The position numbers were made by a program, and so were the translations under genes. The notes under the pieces are model-generated. The model saw nothing but the letters and a program-made list of their open reading frames with translations. It did no database searches and was not told the DNA's origin. From positions 2,108,001 to 2,172,000 of the forward strand of contig NC_014098.1 in the NCBI RefSeq assembly GCF_000092905.1: a stretch of DNA of 64,000 nucleotides. The letters run 5' to 3'. Below, piece by piece: positions 17,070 to 25,431 of this stretch (position 1 is its first letter; every line of letters begins with the position of its first letter). The stretch comes from Kyrpidia tusciae DSM 2912. GTDB taxonomy: Bacteria; Bacillota; Bacilli; Kyrpidiales; Kyrpidiaceae.

Positions 17070-17136
17070 CTAACATGTCATCCCCATTCCCACAGGCCAA
17101 GCCCCGACCCGATCGGCTTTGGTTGTGGAGATATTG

Positions 17137-17162
17137 AAAAAAAAGCCGCCATGAGCGGCGGC
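17137..17162 (-). terminator. rho-independent terminator of the aldolase gene
   Basis: On the minus strand GCCGCC, loop GCTCAT, GGCGGC is followed by eight T. It lies about 20 bases after the stop codon of the class II aldolase gene. Confidence 0.88.
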
Positions 17163-17180
17163 ATCACCGGGAAAAAGTGG

Positions 17181-17849
17181 TTACTTCTCGGCACCAGCGA
17201 ATTCTCGCATCCGCTGTTCAATTTGTCCAAAGGCCTCATTGGGCAGGTGCTTTTCTCCGCCGATCAACCGCGCGTTCAAAATCAATTCGGCTGCCTCATC
17301 GAGAGTGGCCAACAATTGAACCGCTTCAACAGGGCTACGCGAAAACACGAGCACGCCGTGATTCGCTAAGAGCACCGCCGATACACCCGGGTGTCCCTTC
17401 ACAATGTCGATAATGCCGTTTACCGAAGCGTCCGACCCCCGCGGCGCCCATGGTAGGACCGGAATGGTTTCGGTCACTCCGAAGCGGACCAAAGGTTCGT
17501 AAACAATCGGAATCGGTTGATGGGCGACGGCAAAGACTGTGGCGTGAGGCGCATGGGTATGGATGACGCTGCCGACCGAAGCACGCTCGCGATAGACCGC
17601 GGCATGCATGTGGATAATCTCCGCTTGGGCTGGAGCAACTTCTCCCTCAAGGACAGTACCGTCGATGCGAACCACTGCAAAACTGTCCTCGTCGAGATGG
17701 TCAACATTGCCGCCCTTTGTCAAGATCATCGCATCTTCAGAGATCCGCGCCGACAAGTTGGCATGATACCCGCGAAACATCAAGCCGGCATCTCGCAACG
17801 CCCGAGACGCTTGAATCAACTCGGTTTTAGCCCGAGAGACATTGTCCAT
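17181..17849 (-). CDS. class II aldolase/adducin family protein
   Basis: A 222-residue zinc-dependent aldolase-like enzyme. Metal ligands are visible in VIHTHAPHAT and in ANHGVLVF, with the conserved Glu in QAEIIHMHAAVY. Members include fuculose- and ribulose-phosphate aldolases and methylthioribulose dehydratase; the substrate cannot be read from the sequence. The gene is monocistronic: sigma-A-type promoter upstream, AGGAGGG before ATG 17849, and its own terminator. Confidence 0.88.
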   Translation of the reverse strand: MDNVSRAKTELIQASRALRDAGLMFRGYHANLSARISEDAMILTKGGNVDHLDEDSFAVVRIDGTVLEGEVAPAQAEIIHMHAAVYRERASVGSVIHTHAPHATVFAVAHQPIPIVYEPLVRFGVTETIPVLPWAPRGSDASVNGIIDIVKGHPGVSAVLLANHGVLVFSRSPVEAVQLLATLDEAAELILNARLIGGEKHLPNEAFGQIEQRMREFAGAEK

Positions 17850-17881
17850 TCCGATCCCTCCTGTATCGATTTCTATAATGC

Positions 17882-17911
17882 ATTTTACAGTATAGAGTGA
17901 TAAACAGTCAA
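17882..17911 (-). promoter_or_regulatory. sigma-A-type promoter of the aldolase gene
   Basis: On the minus strand TTGACT (17911-17906), an 18-base spacer and TAAAAT (17887-17882) lie about 35 bases upstream of the ATG. An overlapping inverted repeat CTATA-N13-TATAG (17873-17895) could be a repressor site. Confidence 0.6.
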
Positions 17912-18008
17912 GGAAATGGAATCGAACATGAATGGGGTGGAAGAGAAGCCATGGGCGGCCTCGGTATACCCTGTCACGGCCCGCACGCTGCGAAAAAAGC
18001 CGGTGTGA

Positions 18009-18323
18009 TCAGGTTGCCCCGTTTGATCGCCGTTGATTATGCCGCCTTCCCAAACGGCCCGAGCAGGGCACCTCTAGCTTTTCAAGCACTTGCGCCAACC
18101 CGTTCAGGGCTGCGTTCTCGTCCCTGAGATGGCGCGTCCCACACTGCGGACAGCTCCATTTCCGCACCTCCGGCGGAATCCCCTCCGCCACCTGGATGCC
18201 CTCAACCAATTGACGTAGTCCCCGTACAACCGGTTCGCCGCCGTCGGTGAACGCTTTTTTTACAGCATCCAGCTTGGCCTCATGATTTCTTTCCCGCGAT
18301 GATTCGTGGTATGGTAGACGCAT
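18009..18323 (-). pseudogene. TnpB-type zinc-ribbon remnant
   Basis: The C-terminal half of this frame reads KWSCPQCGTRHLRDENAAL and then NGLAQVL. This is the end of a TnpB/OrfB zinc ribbon plus the last RuvC Asp (RDxNAALN). The rest of the protein is missing or unrecognisable and no tnpA is nearby. It differs clearly from the intact TnpB at 1687-2988, so it derives from another element. The remaining bases between 17912 and 18408 hold nothing else I recognise. Confidence 0.65.
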
Positions 18324-18408
18324 AAAAGATAGAATTATGGAGTTGGAACAACATTCGGGGAAAACAAATCAAAACCTTATTCCCGATTTGAGAGGCGTGA
18401 GAATTGAC

Positions 18409-19410
18409 ATGAACAAACATATACTCCCATATGGTGTCGCAGGGCTCGTGTTCGCCGTTTTTCTCGCCTTAATCGTGCTAGTAGGCGTTATATTTCTCCA
18501 TCAGAGTGAGCCGCATCACGTGTTGATCACCCCTACCACGCCTTCGTTGTCGGCGGCAAGCACCGACAACGAACCAATACGTCGGTCTGACTATCTCGGC
18601 AAGTCCCGATACCATTATCGCAACCGCGTCCTGGTGCTCATGTATCATCACATCGACCCGCATGAGGGTGCATTCACCATTTCCCCGGAGCGCTTCGCCG
18701 CCCAGATGAACGCGCTTCAGCAGGCAGGTTATCACATCATCGGACTGAACAAGCTTCTCGCCTTTGCCGATAGTGGCGCTCCGGTTCCAGATAATGCCGT
18801 GGTCATCACTTTCGACGATGGCTATGAAAGCTTTTACAAATACGCTTATCCGATCTTACGAGCTCACCACTATCCAGCTACAAATTTCATTATTGTACAA
18901 GATACCGATGCTCCAAACCTGAACCGCAAGGCCATCCCCCACCTTACTTGGTTGGAGATGAGGAAGATGCAGCACGACGGAATGACCTTTTGCAATCATA
19001 CGTACAATCTTCATTATTTAGCGGTGGTCGATGCAACAGGACACCAAAAGCCGGCTGCCGCCAATGCAATTTTTTTACCAGGAAAGGGTAGGAAAGAGAC
19101 TCAACAAGAGTATGAAGCGCGTATCCGCAGTGACCTTGCCCTGGCTGAGGAACGCCTCGAACGCGAACTCGGTCCGCATCCCAAAGCTTTGGCATTCCCA
19201 TATGGGGCTTACAATGACACTGTGCTCAATGTAGCACGATCCTTGGGAATTCGACTCTTTTTTACCGTCAAACCGGGGATCAACCCACCCGATCGCACCC
19301 TCCTTTACCGTATCAACGCCGGAACCACGGCCCTCAGCGCTCAAGGCCTATTGAATGTGCTGCGTCACTATGATCAGCCGACTTTGACACCTACGGGTTC
19401 AAACATGTGA
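18409..19410 (+). CDS. membrane-anchored polysaccharide deacetylase
   Basis: A 333-residue protein with one N-terminal membrane helix (residues about 8-32) and an extracellular carbohydrate esterase 4 domain. Motifs are LMYHHIDPHEG, VVITFDDGYESF (catalytic and metal-binding Asp) and a variant His motif CNHTYNLHYL. The distal motif FPYGAYND is also present. The PgaB-like MYHHI start suggests poly-N-acetylglucosamine or peptidoglycan deacetylation. ATG 18409 begins just before the membrane helix; a start 24 codons upstream is possible but lacks a ribosome binding site. A second deacetylase gene follows 130 bases downstream. Confidence 0.85.
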   Translation: MNKHILPYGVAGLVFAVFLALIVLVGVIFLHQSEPHHVLITPTTPSLSAASTDNEPIRRSDYLGKSRYHYRNRVLVLMYHHIDPHEGAFTISPERFAAQMNALQQAGYHIIGLNKLLAFADSGAPVPDNAVVITFDDGYESFYKYAYPILRAHHYPATNFIIVQDTDAPNLNRKAIPHLTWLEMRKMQHDGMTFCNHTYNLHYLAVVDATGHQKPAAANAIFLPGKGRKETQQEYEARIRSDLALAEERLERELGPHPKALAFPYGAYNDTVLNVARSLGIRLFFTVKPGINPPDRTLLYRINAGTTALSAQGLLNVLRHYDQPTLTPTGSNM

Positions 19411-19540
19411 AATTCAGACGGGCCTGACTCGACTTGAGTCCCCGACCGGGGAACCTCTATTCTGACCGCCTCACATATCCGTCACCGGGAGCGGAAAACT
19501 TAACAACGTACAAAATTGCTCGCGGGAGGGGTTTCTTGAA

Positions 19541-20425
19541 ATGGTCATGTGGCGCGCCGCTGCAACCTTATCTTTGTCGCTGCTTGTGACCGGATGTTGG
19601 CCGGCACCTCGGGAGTCTTCACCCCCGCAACCGTTACCCGCGCAACCACAAGCGCAAGTGCCGTCCAACCCGCCCCGGGCCGCTGCCCCTCACGCTGTTC
19701 GGACCACCACGCACGATCTACAAGGGGGGTGGGAAAAAACCGGCCGCATCGACACCCCGGAACTCCGCCATCGAGTGGCTGACCAATTTCCGCAAATCGT
19801 CTTTTATCGCGGTCCGAGGAATGTAAAACAAGCCGCTTTGACCTTCGACGACGGTCCTGACGTTACCTATACCACCCGCATCCTGGACATCTTGCGGCGG
19901 GAAGGGATTCACGCCACCTTCTTTATCGTTGGCCAGCGGGCCCAAGCCCATCCAGAGATGGTTCGGCGAATTATCGCCGAGGGGCATGCGGTGGGCAACC
20001 ACTCTTGGGACCATCCCAACTTTACAAAACTGTCGATCGCTGAGATTCGGTCAGAACTGATACGTACGAACGATTTGCTCCGTTCGCTGGTTGGCTATAC
20101 TCCGGACCTCTTCCGCCCACCCTATGGAGAACTGACGCCAGCTCTGGTCCAGACGATCGGCGGCATGGGCTTTAAAATCATCGACTGGAGCGTGGACACA
20201 CGCGACTGGGCGGGCACCCCGGTCCCCACGATCATGAACTATGTCCGAAAGGAAATCACCCCTGGCGGTATCATTCTGGAACACTGCGCCGGTGGCCGCG
20301 GAGAACGCTTGGATAACACGGTGGAAGCGTTACCCCGGATCATCTCCAACTTGCGGAACCAAGGATATTCGTTCGTAACGATCCCTCAATTACTCCACGT
20401 TTCCGCGAAGATGGAAGGAAGTTAA
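19541..20425 (+). CDS. polysaccharide deacetylase lipoprotein
   Basis: A 294-residue lipoprotein: the signal peptide ends in the lipobox LVTGC (Cys 19), followed by a Pro/Gln-rich linker. The NodB-type domain from about residue 95 has all motifs: LTFDDGPD, GNHSWDHPNF, FRPPYGEL and the Trp-containing IIDWSVDTRDW. It resembles sporulation- or cell-wall-linked peptidoglycan deacetylases (PdaB/YlxY type). GGGAGGGG lies upstream of ATG 19541. The preceding gene encodes another deacetylase, so the pair may act on the same wall polymer. Confidence 0.88.
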   Translation: MVMWRAAATLSLSLLVTGCWPAPRESSPPQPLPAQPQAQVPSNPPRAAAPHAVRTTTHDLQGGWEKTGRIDTPELRHRVADQFPQIVFYRGPRNVKQAALTFDDGPDVTYTTRILDILRREGIHATFFIVGQRAQAHPEMVRRIIAEGHAVGNHSWDHPNFTKLSIAEIRSELIRTNDLLRSLVGYTPDLFRPPYGELTPALVQTIGGMGFKIIDWSVDTRDWAGTPVPTIMNYVRKEITPGGIILEHCAGGRGERLDNTVEALPRIISNLRNQGYSFVTIPQLLHVSAKMEGS

Positions 20426-20753
20426 GGAGTGTAGACAACGACGCCTCTTACCGAAGAAGAAGCCACCCACGCGTTGGAAGTTCCCAGGGCCCGAGCCACC
20501 GCCCATCCCCAAGACAGATGTAACTGAGCTGGGTTCGTGGCGGAATTCAGAAACTTCGCCTTCAAGGCTGCAATCATGTCGATTTCCGGTTGCTGCCGTT
20601 GAAAATCGTTGACTCGGTAGCCGTTCCCCTCAATATCTCGCAAAAGAATTATTGTGCCGCTTTCCGATCATGTCTGCGATCTCCCGGCTGTCGGCGACAA
20701 ACTTTCCGTCACGGTTGAAAATTGTCAGACTGGAAACAGCGCTCAGTTCCACC
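20422..20753 (-). pseudogene. Rha-family (phage regulatory) protein gene with a one-base insertion
   Basis: Behind AAGGAGAGG, GTG 20753 opens a frame reading SLTIFNRDGKFVADSREIAD and MIGKRHNN. It then fails near 20648. One extra base in AATAATTC shifts the frame; removing it restores NNLLRDIEGNGYRV and the frame runs on to 20422. The DSREIADMIGKRHNNLLRDI block matches the Rha N-terminal domain found in prophages. The C-terminal 60 residues are not recognised. It suggests prophage debris in this region. A further short frame upstream on the same strand (20743-20934) is not recognised. Confidence 0.65.
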
Positions 20754-21175
20754 GCCACCTCTCCTTGTTTGTGTCGGTCCCTGCGGAAAACCCGAAGTCT
20801 TCCGACACCAATCGTTCCGTTTTAACGGTGGCGGCCGAGACCGTGTCAGAAAGTGAGCAAGTGCCGGCGCAACCCATCATCGACCCTTTGCGGGACCTGC
20901 TGAACCGGCTTTCCATTTTTTGAACCGCTTTCATGTTCCCGGGAAACCCGACTAAGGCGACATCCCCGCTTGTCTGCCCGGCTCATCGGTTCGGCCCCGC
21001 CGACACCGCCCACGTTTAAGAACTAACCGCCATCTTATCACGACCCACGGAACGAAAGGTCTTCATCGGACTGACATACGCATACCCTTTATCGAAGTTC
21101 ATGTGGGAACGGGAGCCCGACGATTGATTCCGTTCCGCGTGCAGAAAAATCTCGACTAGACGTGGGTGGGCCGGT
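20754..21175. other. stretch without assignable gene upstream of the TerC-like gene
   Basis: Only short frames with no family resemblance are seen. I looked for a yybP-ykoY manganese riboswitch, which often precedes TerC-family genes, and did not find its conserved core. A T-poor inverted repeat around 20938-20952 (CCCGGGAAACCCG) is minor. Confidence 0.4.
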
Positions 21176-21823
21176 ATGCGTACCATTGTGCAGGTGTTTA
21201 TGGTCAATCTTGTCATGAGCGTGGACAACATCATCGTCGTCGCCGGGATTGTCCGGCGCTCCTCGCACCTCGTCGCCATTGCCGTCATATCGACGTTCAC
21301 ACTGACGGCCGTCCGGACCGGGCTGATCGCCGGACTGCACCGGTTACCCCAAGTTCCGGGCTTGCAACTGGCGTTGGGCGGCATGGTTCTCGGCATCGCG
21401 TGCAAAATGACCCATATCCCCGGCACCCGGGGAGGAAGCGGTCCGCCCTTGTGGCAACTTCTTTCTTCCGTCGTTCTGGCAGACCTGGCCCTGAGCGTCG
21501 ACAACATGATGGTATTGGCACTCATATCCAAAGACTTAGCGACCATCGCGATTGGAACGGGTTTAAGTTTATTGCTGCTCCTGTCGTTTCTACCCATCAT
21601 CACCAGAACCATGCAACAGATACCCCTGTTGCAAATCGTTGCGGCCGGTTTTGTTGCGCTGCTGGGAGTGCGTGCGATGTTGCAGGACCCATTGGTCGAC
21701 ACGCGGCTCCAAGCCGGCCTTCCTGTGCCGGGAGGGCAACAGGATCTTCCGCCGGCCGTTGCCGCTGCACTTGTCCTTTATGGGATCGGGAACATGGTTT
21801 ATCAAAGGGGACGCCGCCGATGA
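21176..21823 (+). CDS. TerC-family integral membrane protein
   Basis: A 215-residue protein with about seven membrane helices and the internal repeat typical of the family: MVNLVMSVDNIIVVAG near the N-terminus and LADLALSVDNMMVLAL in the middle. The paired SVDN acidic motifs are thought to bind metal, and TerC relatives in Bacilli export manganese or assist metallation of secreted enzymes. ATG 21176 has a weak GGGTGG upstream. The neighbours are decayed and give no functional hint. Confidence 0.85.
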   Translation: MRTIVQVFMVNLVMSVDNIIVVAGIVRRSSHLVAIAVISTFTLTAVRTGLIAGLHRLPQVPGLQLALGGMVLGIACKMTHIPGTRGGSGPPLWQLLSSVVLADLALSVDNMMVLALISKDLATIAIGTGLSLLLLLSFLPIITRTMQQIPLLQIVAAGFVALLGVRAMLQDPLVDTRLQAGLPVPGGQQDLPPAVAAALVLYGIGNMVYQRGRRR

Positions 21824-21844
21824 CTCCATCTTCATCCGAGTTCA

Positions 21845-22065
21845 TCATCGTCCGCCGTCATTCTCCGGGCTCGGCAAGTCAAACACCGGCTTCACGGCCT
21901 CTGCAAGAATCCGCTGAATATCATCCATGATGACGGCAAACCTCGATCCCGCCGGGCTTCGGGATCGGCCTGCAGTCGATCCCGCGCTTCTTCCAGTTTC
22001 CGATGCCACTCGCTTTCCCGAAGTGCTCTCGCCAGACCATGGGCGTAGTCATACAGATTATTCAT
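21845..22065 (-). pseudogene. YlbF/YmcA-family gene with an internal deletion
   Basis: The N-terminus starts at ATG 22065 (MNNLYDYAHGLARALRESE, ARDRLQADPEAR), as in YlbF-type regulators. It then shifts into a frame reading MDDIQRILAEAVKPVF to the stop at 21845, which is the family C-terminus. About 70 central codons are missing and the two parts are out of frame. The family supports competence, biofilm and sporulation through RNase Y in Bacillus; this copy cannot work. Confidence 0.75.
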
Positions 22066-22628
22066 CACCACATGCGCTCCCTTCGTCCAGTCGGCCGCTT
22101 GCATCCGCCGGGATCGCGCGAGTCATTTCCCCACAAACCGTGAAACTGCTCGCCTTTCCCCGCGTCTTCGGCACCTTTCATCCACTCCCGAAACCGATTG
22201 GGAACCGTTCGGCCGCCTCCTGCTCCATGTAACCGCGCGGAAAACGATTTCACTATGGAAAAAGATCCGGGACCAGATCGCTGTGGGCGCCTCCCGGTTC
22301 TTTCTCGGCGATGACTTCGATTTGCGCTCCGCACATCTTCGCAATCCCGTGTGCGAACCCGGTCGACCGATGCACCCAACATCTTTTTAACTTGACCGAT
22401 CAAAAGTATTTTATGCGTTTATTTTATCATAATCGCGCATTCACCGGCCTGATAATCGGAATGATTATACGAAGCAGACGAGTATTGAATATTGGACTAA
22501 ACCGCTAGCGCGGTGGAAAAGACCCCTCCCTCCGTCACCCTGTCTGATACAAGTTTGTTTGGACTCTTTACGTAACTCTCGCTATCCTATTCATGCATCC
22601 CCATGCAACAATAGGAGGAGAGTGCCCT
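22066..22628. other. degenerate stretch between the YlbF remnant and the IS91-type element
   Basis: Minus-strand frames around 22150-22400 contain protein-like pieces in different frames (for example GIAKMCGAQIEVIAEKEPGG), suggesting another decayed gene that I cannot identify. From about 22420 the sequence is AT-richer and holds the small inverted repeat ACCGCTAGCGCGGT near 22501-22514, perhaps the left end of the IS91-type element. Confidence 0.4.
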
Positions 22629-23510
22629 ATGGGAGCCCATCAGCACGTGCTTCAGCAGATGACGGAGGACCTTCGACTGCGAGGATTGTCACCGAACACC
22701 GTCGACGTCTATACCCGTGCCGCCCGGATCTTTCTCGAGTTTTGCAAACGTCCGGTGGATCAACTGGATGTCCAAGATGCCCGTCGGTTTCTGTTGTTCC
22801 TCATCTGCGAGAAAAAGCGCTCTGCGGCGACGGTCAACGTCTACAACGCGGCGGTGCGGTTTCTTTTTGCAGTCACTTTGAATCGTACCTTTAATCCTTT
22901 GCAAATTCCACGCCAGAAAATGCCGAAAACCCTCCCGCAGGTGTTGAGCCGCCCAGAGATCGCATCCATTCTGGAGCATTGCCACAACCTAAAGCACAAG
23001 GCGCTGTTTGCTTTGATCTACGGTTCTGGATTGCGCGTGAGCGAAGCGGCCGCCATCAAAACCCAACACATCGATTCCCGCACCATGCGGGTGTTTGTCC
23101 AAGGAGGCAAGGGAGCCAAGGACCGGTACACCGTGCTTTCCCACACCGCTCTGCAACTGTTGCGGGAGTACTGGAAAGCGTATCGTCCGACCCATCCGGA
23201 AGGCTGGCTGTTCCTGGGCACGTATTCGCTGGCTCACATCACCTCAGCGGCCATATCCCGTGCCTTTGGCGATGCGCTGAAGCGAGCGCAAATCTCCAAA
23301 GAGGTCTCGATCCACTCCTTGCGCCATTCGTTTGCGACCCATTTGTTGGAGGATGGAGTTTCCCTGCTGCAAATCAAAGAATTGCTGGGACATGCCAGCA
23401 TCCGTTCCACGACGGTGTATTTGCACTTGGCAAATGTCACCTCTGGGATGCTTAGTCCACTTGATCGCCCGCCATCCACGGATAAAGGGAACATCAGTGC
23501 CCATGCCTGA
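22629..23510 (+). CDS. tyrosine recombinase of an IS91-type element
   Basis: A 293-residue XerC/D-like integrase. The SAM-like N-terminal domain (LQQMTEDLRLRGLSPNTV) is followed by the catalytic domain with YGSGLRVSEAAAI (Arg), SIHSLRHSFATHLLEDG (His-Arg), LLGHASIRST (His) and TTVYLHL (Tyr nucleophile). AGGAGGAG precedes ATG 22629. Its stop overlaps the start of the IS91-type transposase by 8 bases, a pairing known from several IS91-like elements where the recombinase is an accessory protein. Confidence 0.88.
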   Translation: MGAHQHVLQQMTEDLRLRGLSPNTVDVYTRAARIFLEFCKRPVDQLDVQDARRFLLFLICEKKRSAATVNVYNAAVRFLFAVTLNRTFNPLQIPRQKMPKTLPQVLSRPEIASILEHCHNLKHKALFALIYGSGLRVSEAAAIKTQHIDSRTMRVFVQGGKGAKDRYTVLSHTALQLLREYWKAYRPTHPEGWLFLGTYSLAHITSAAISRAFGDALKRAQISKEVSIHSLRHSFATHLLEDGVSLLQIKELLGHASIRSTTVYLHLANVTSGMLSPLDRPPSTDKGNISAHA

Positions 23511-24630
23511 ACTCCAAGACATCTTCGCCCAGTATGCTGACTCCTACGCAAAGAGGCACCCGCTCTCCCTCGAACAGGGGAAAGTGGTCCGGGCCATCCA
23601 GAACTGCCGCACCGCCGCCTTGGGAGGACATGTGGATGAGTGTGACCATTGCGGATACACGCATATCTCCTACAATTCCTGCCGCAACCGTCACTGTCCC
23701 AAATGTCAAACCCTGACCAAGGAACGCTGGATCCAAGCCCAGAAGGCGAACTTGCTGCAGGTCGGGTACTTTCATGTTGTGTTCACCCTTCCGGAGGAGC
23801 TGAATCCCGTTGCCTACCAGAACCCCGAGGTGGTGTACAACCTCTTGTTCAAGGCCGCTTCGGAAACCCTAACGGAGTTAGCGGCGGACCGCACCTATTT
23901 AGGGGCGCAGATCGGTTTTACGGCCGTCCTGCATACCTGGGGGCAGAACCTCATGCTCCACCCGCACCTGCACTGTATTGTTCCGGGAGGCGGGCTGACG
24001 ACAGACGGACGCTGGGTGAACTCCCGCAAGAAGTTCTTCCTCCCCATCAAGGTGCTCTCGCGTAAATTTCGGGGCAAGTTTCTGTTCCATCTCAAGCGTG
24101 CAACGCTTGCACTCCATGGTTCCTTGGAGCCCCTGCGGGACGGGGACCGCTTTCGGGAATGGATGTCCTCCCTCTACCAGAAGGAATGGGTGGTCTATTG
24201 CAAGCCGCCGTTTAAGACGCCGGCTCATGTGGTGGAGTATCTCGGACGCTACACGCATCGGGTGGCGATTTCCAATCAGCGGATTCTTCGCGCGGAAGAC
24301 GGGAAAGTCACCTTCCGGTGGCGGGACTACCGGGATGGAAATCGGCAAAAAGAGATGACATTGACGGCTGAAGAGTTCATCCGCAGGTTCTTGATGCATG
24401 TCTTACCCAAGGGGTTTACGAGAATTCGGCACTACGGATTGCTCAGTCCCAGAAACCGAAAGACGAAGCTGAGCCTTTGCCGCAGGTTAACGAAGAGCAA
24501 CTGCATGCCGGTTCCCAAACTGTCTGCGGTTGAACTGTTTATCCAGTTGACGGGCAAGGATTTCACAGTGTGTCCCCGTTGCGGGGTGGGTCATCTGACG
24601 CGGGCGGCTCCCATCCTCAAAACTGCATAG
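23503..24630 (+). CDS. IS91-family HUH transposase
   Basis: A 375-residue rolling-circle transposase. The N-terminal zinc-binding domain is clear (CDHCGYTHISYNSCRNRHCP). The HUH motif is HPHLHCIVPGGG and the tyrosine motif is VEYLGRYTHR with Tyr residues four apart, consistent with a Y2 enzyme. The C-terminus carries a further Cys pair (VCPRCGVGHL). ATG 23503 lies within the end of the recombinase gene. No lesion is visible, so the element may be mobile. Confidence 0.9.
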   Translation: MPELQDIFAQYADSYAKRHPLSLEQGKVVRAIQNCRTAALGGHVDECDHCGYTHISYNSCRNRHCPKCQTLTKERWIQAQKANLLQVGYFHVVFTLPEELNPVAYQNPEVVYNLLFKAASETLTELAADRTYLGAQIGFTAVLHTWGQNLMLHPHLHCIVPGGGLTTDGRWVNSRKKFFLPIKVLSRKFRGKFLFHLKRATLALHGSLEPLRDGDRFREWMSSLYQKEWVVYCKPPFKTPAHVVEYLGRYTHRVAISNQRILRAEDGKVTFRWRDYRDGNRQKEMTLTAEEFIRRFLMHVLPKGFTRIRHYGLLSPRNRKTKLSLCRRLTKSNCMPVPKLSAVELFIQLTGKDFTVCPRCGVGHLTRAAPILKTA

Positions 24631-24813
24631 CGGTGGATGATCAGCCCGTGGAATGGGGAGGGGGAAAGTATGCGCACAGACGGAACAACAACGGTATCTG
24701 CGCCCATGCAATTCCAGGGTTTTGCCATGAAACCACTTGCAGGACATACTTTCGCGAGGAATGGCGAAGATTGATTCCCCATAGCAGCTAACGACCGCGG
24801 TTCAGTCCAAGCA

Positions 24814-24878
24814 AAATATGCGAAGTCGGCGCTCAGTCTACAGACGAGCGCCACTTTTTACACCGACTTCGCATATTT
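24814..24878 (+). terminator. nested inverted repeat with embedded terminator
   Basis: A perfect 16-bp repeat (AAATATGCGAAGTCGG at 24814-24829 and its complement at 24863-24878) encloses a 7-bp hairpin GGCGCTC/GAGCGCC (24828-24834 and 24846-24852) followed by ACTTTTT. The inner hairpin plus T run is a terminator reading rightward from the IS91-type transposase. The outer repeat could extrude as a cruciform and may be part of the element's replication terminus or a promoter-proximal operator of the MerR gene, whose start is 95 bases further on. Confidence 0.6.
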
Positions 24879-24972
24879 CACTATTCATTATCTTGACGTT
24901 ATATACTTTATGGAAACGTTAATTTGCGCTATAATCGGCAAACGATCAAAAAGCAAGGGGGGAGGGACACGC

Positions 24973-25431
24973 GTGCCGTCGGAACCACGAGAATACCAAA
25001 TTTCCGACCTCGTTCAGGAGTTTCAGATCAGTCCGAGAACGATTCGGTATTATGAGGAACTCGGACTTGTTCAGCCCCGCCGCACCGCCGGCAACCACCG
25101 CATCTATTCTCGTCGCGACCGGGCCAGGCTTAAAATGATCCTTCGCGGGAAGATGCTCGGCTTTTCCTTGCGGGAAATCGCCGTTTTGATCCAACTCTAC
25201 GACATTGATCCGACGGAAAAGCGCCAGTACGAAGAAGGGTTGCGTTATGCCTACAAACATCTGGAAGAGGTGCGCCATCGCATCGCCGAGCTAAAATTGT
25301 TGGAGGCCGATCTGGTCGAAGCCATTCATGCCGCTGAAACAAAATACGGGGAGTTGTCGGCCGAAACGAACCGGGAAGAAACGACCCGAAGCGAAAACAT
25401 CAAAGGAGTGGAGCCGACCCATGACGGATAA
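24973..25431 (+). CDS. MerR-family transcriptional regulator
   Basis: A 152-residue regulator. The N-terminal winged helix reads YQISDLVQEFQISPRTIRYY and continues EELGLVQP, then a coiled-coil dimerisation helix. No cysteine or other metal-binding C-terminal motif is seen, which points away from metal sensing. GTG 24973 is favoured by GGGGGGAGGG just upstream. It overlaps the crotonase gene by 11 bases and is followed by an acyl-CoA synthetase gene. The layout matches MerR regulators (LiuR/FadR-like) that control acyl-CoA or branched-chain breakdown. Confidence 0.85.
   Translation: MPSEPREYQISDLVQEFQISPRTIRYYEELGLVQPRRTAGNHRIYSRRDRARLKMILRGKMLGFSLREIAVLIQLYDIDPTEKRQYEEGLRYAYKHLEEVRHRIAELKLLEADLVEAIHAAETKYGELSAETNREETTRSENIKGVEPTHDG

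Larger units (their letters stand above)
22500..24885 (+). mobile_element. IS91-type element (tyrosine recombinase plus HUH transposase)
   Basis: Two overlapping genes are flanked by small palindromes: ACCGCTAGCGCGGT near 22501 and the nested inverted repeat at 24814-24878. IS91-like elements have no inverted terminal repeats and no target duplication, so both borders are estimates. Confidence 0.55.

Noticed and set aside
20940-21175. A yybP-ykoY manganese riboswitch before the TerC-like gene
   Set aside because: The conserved core sequences are not found.
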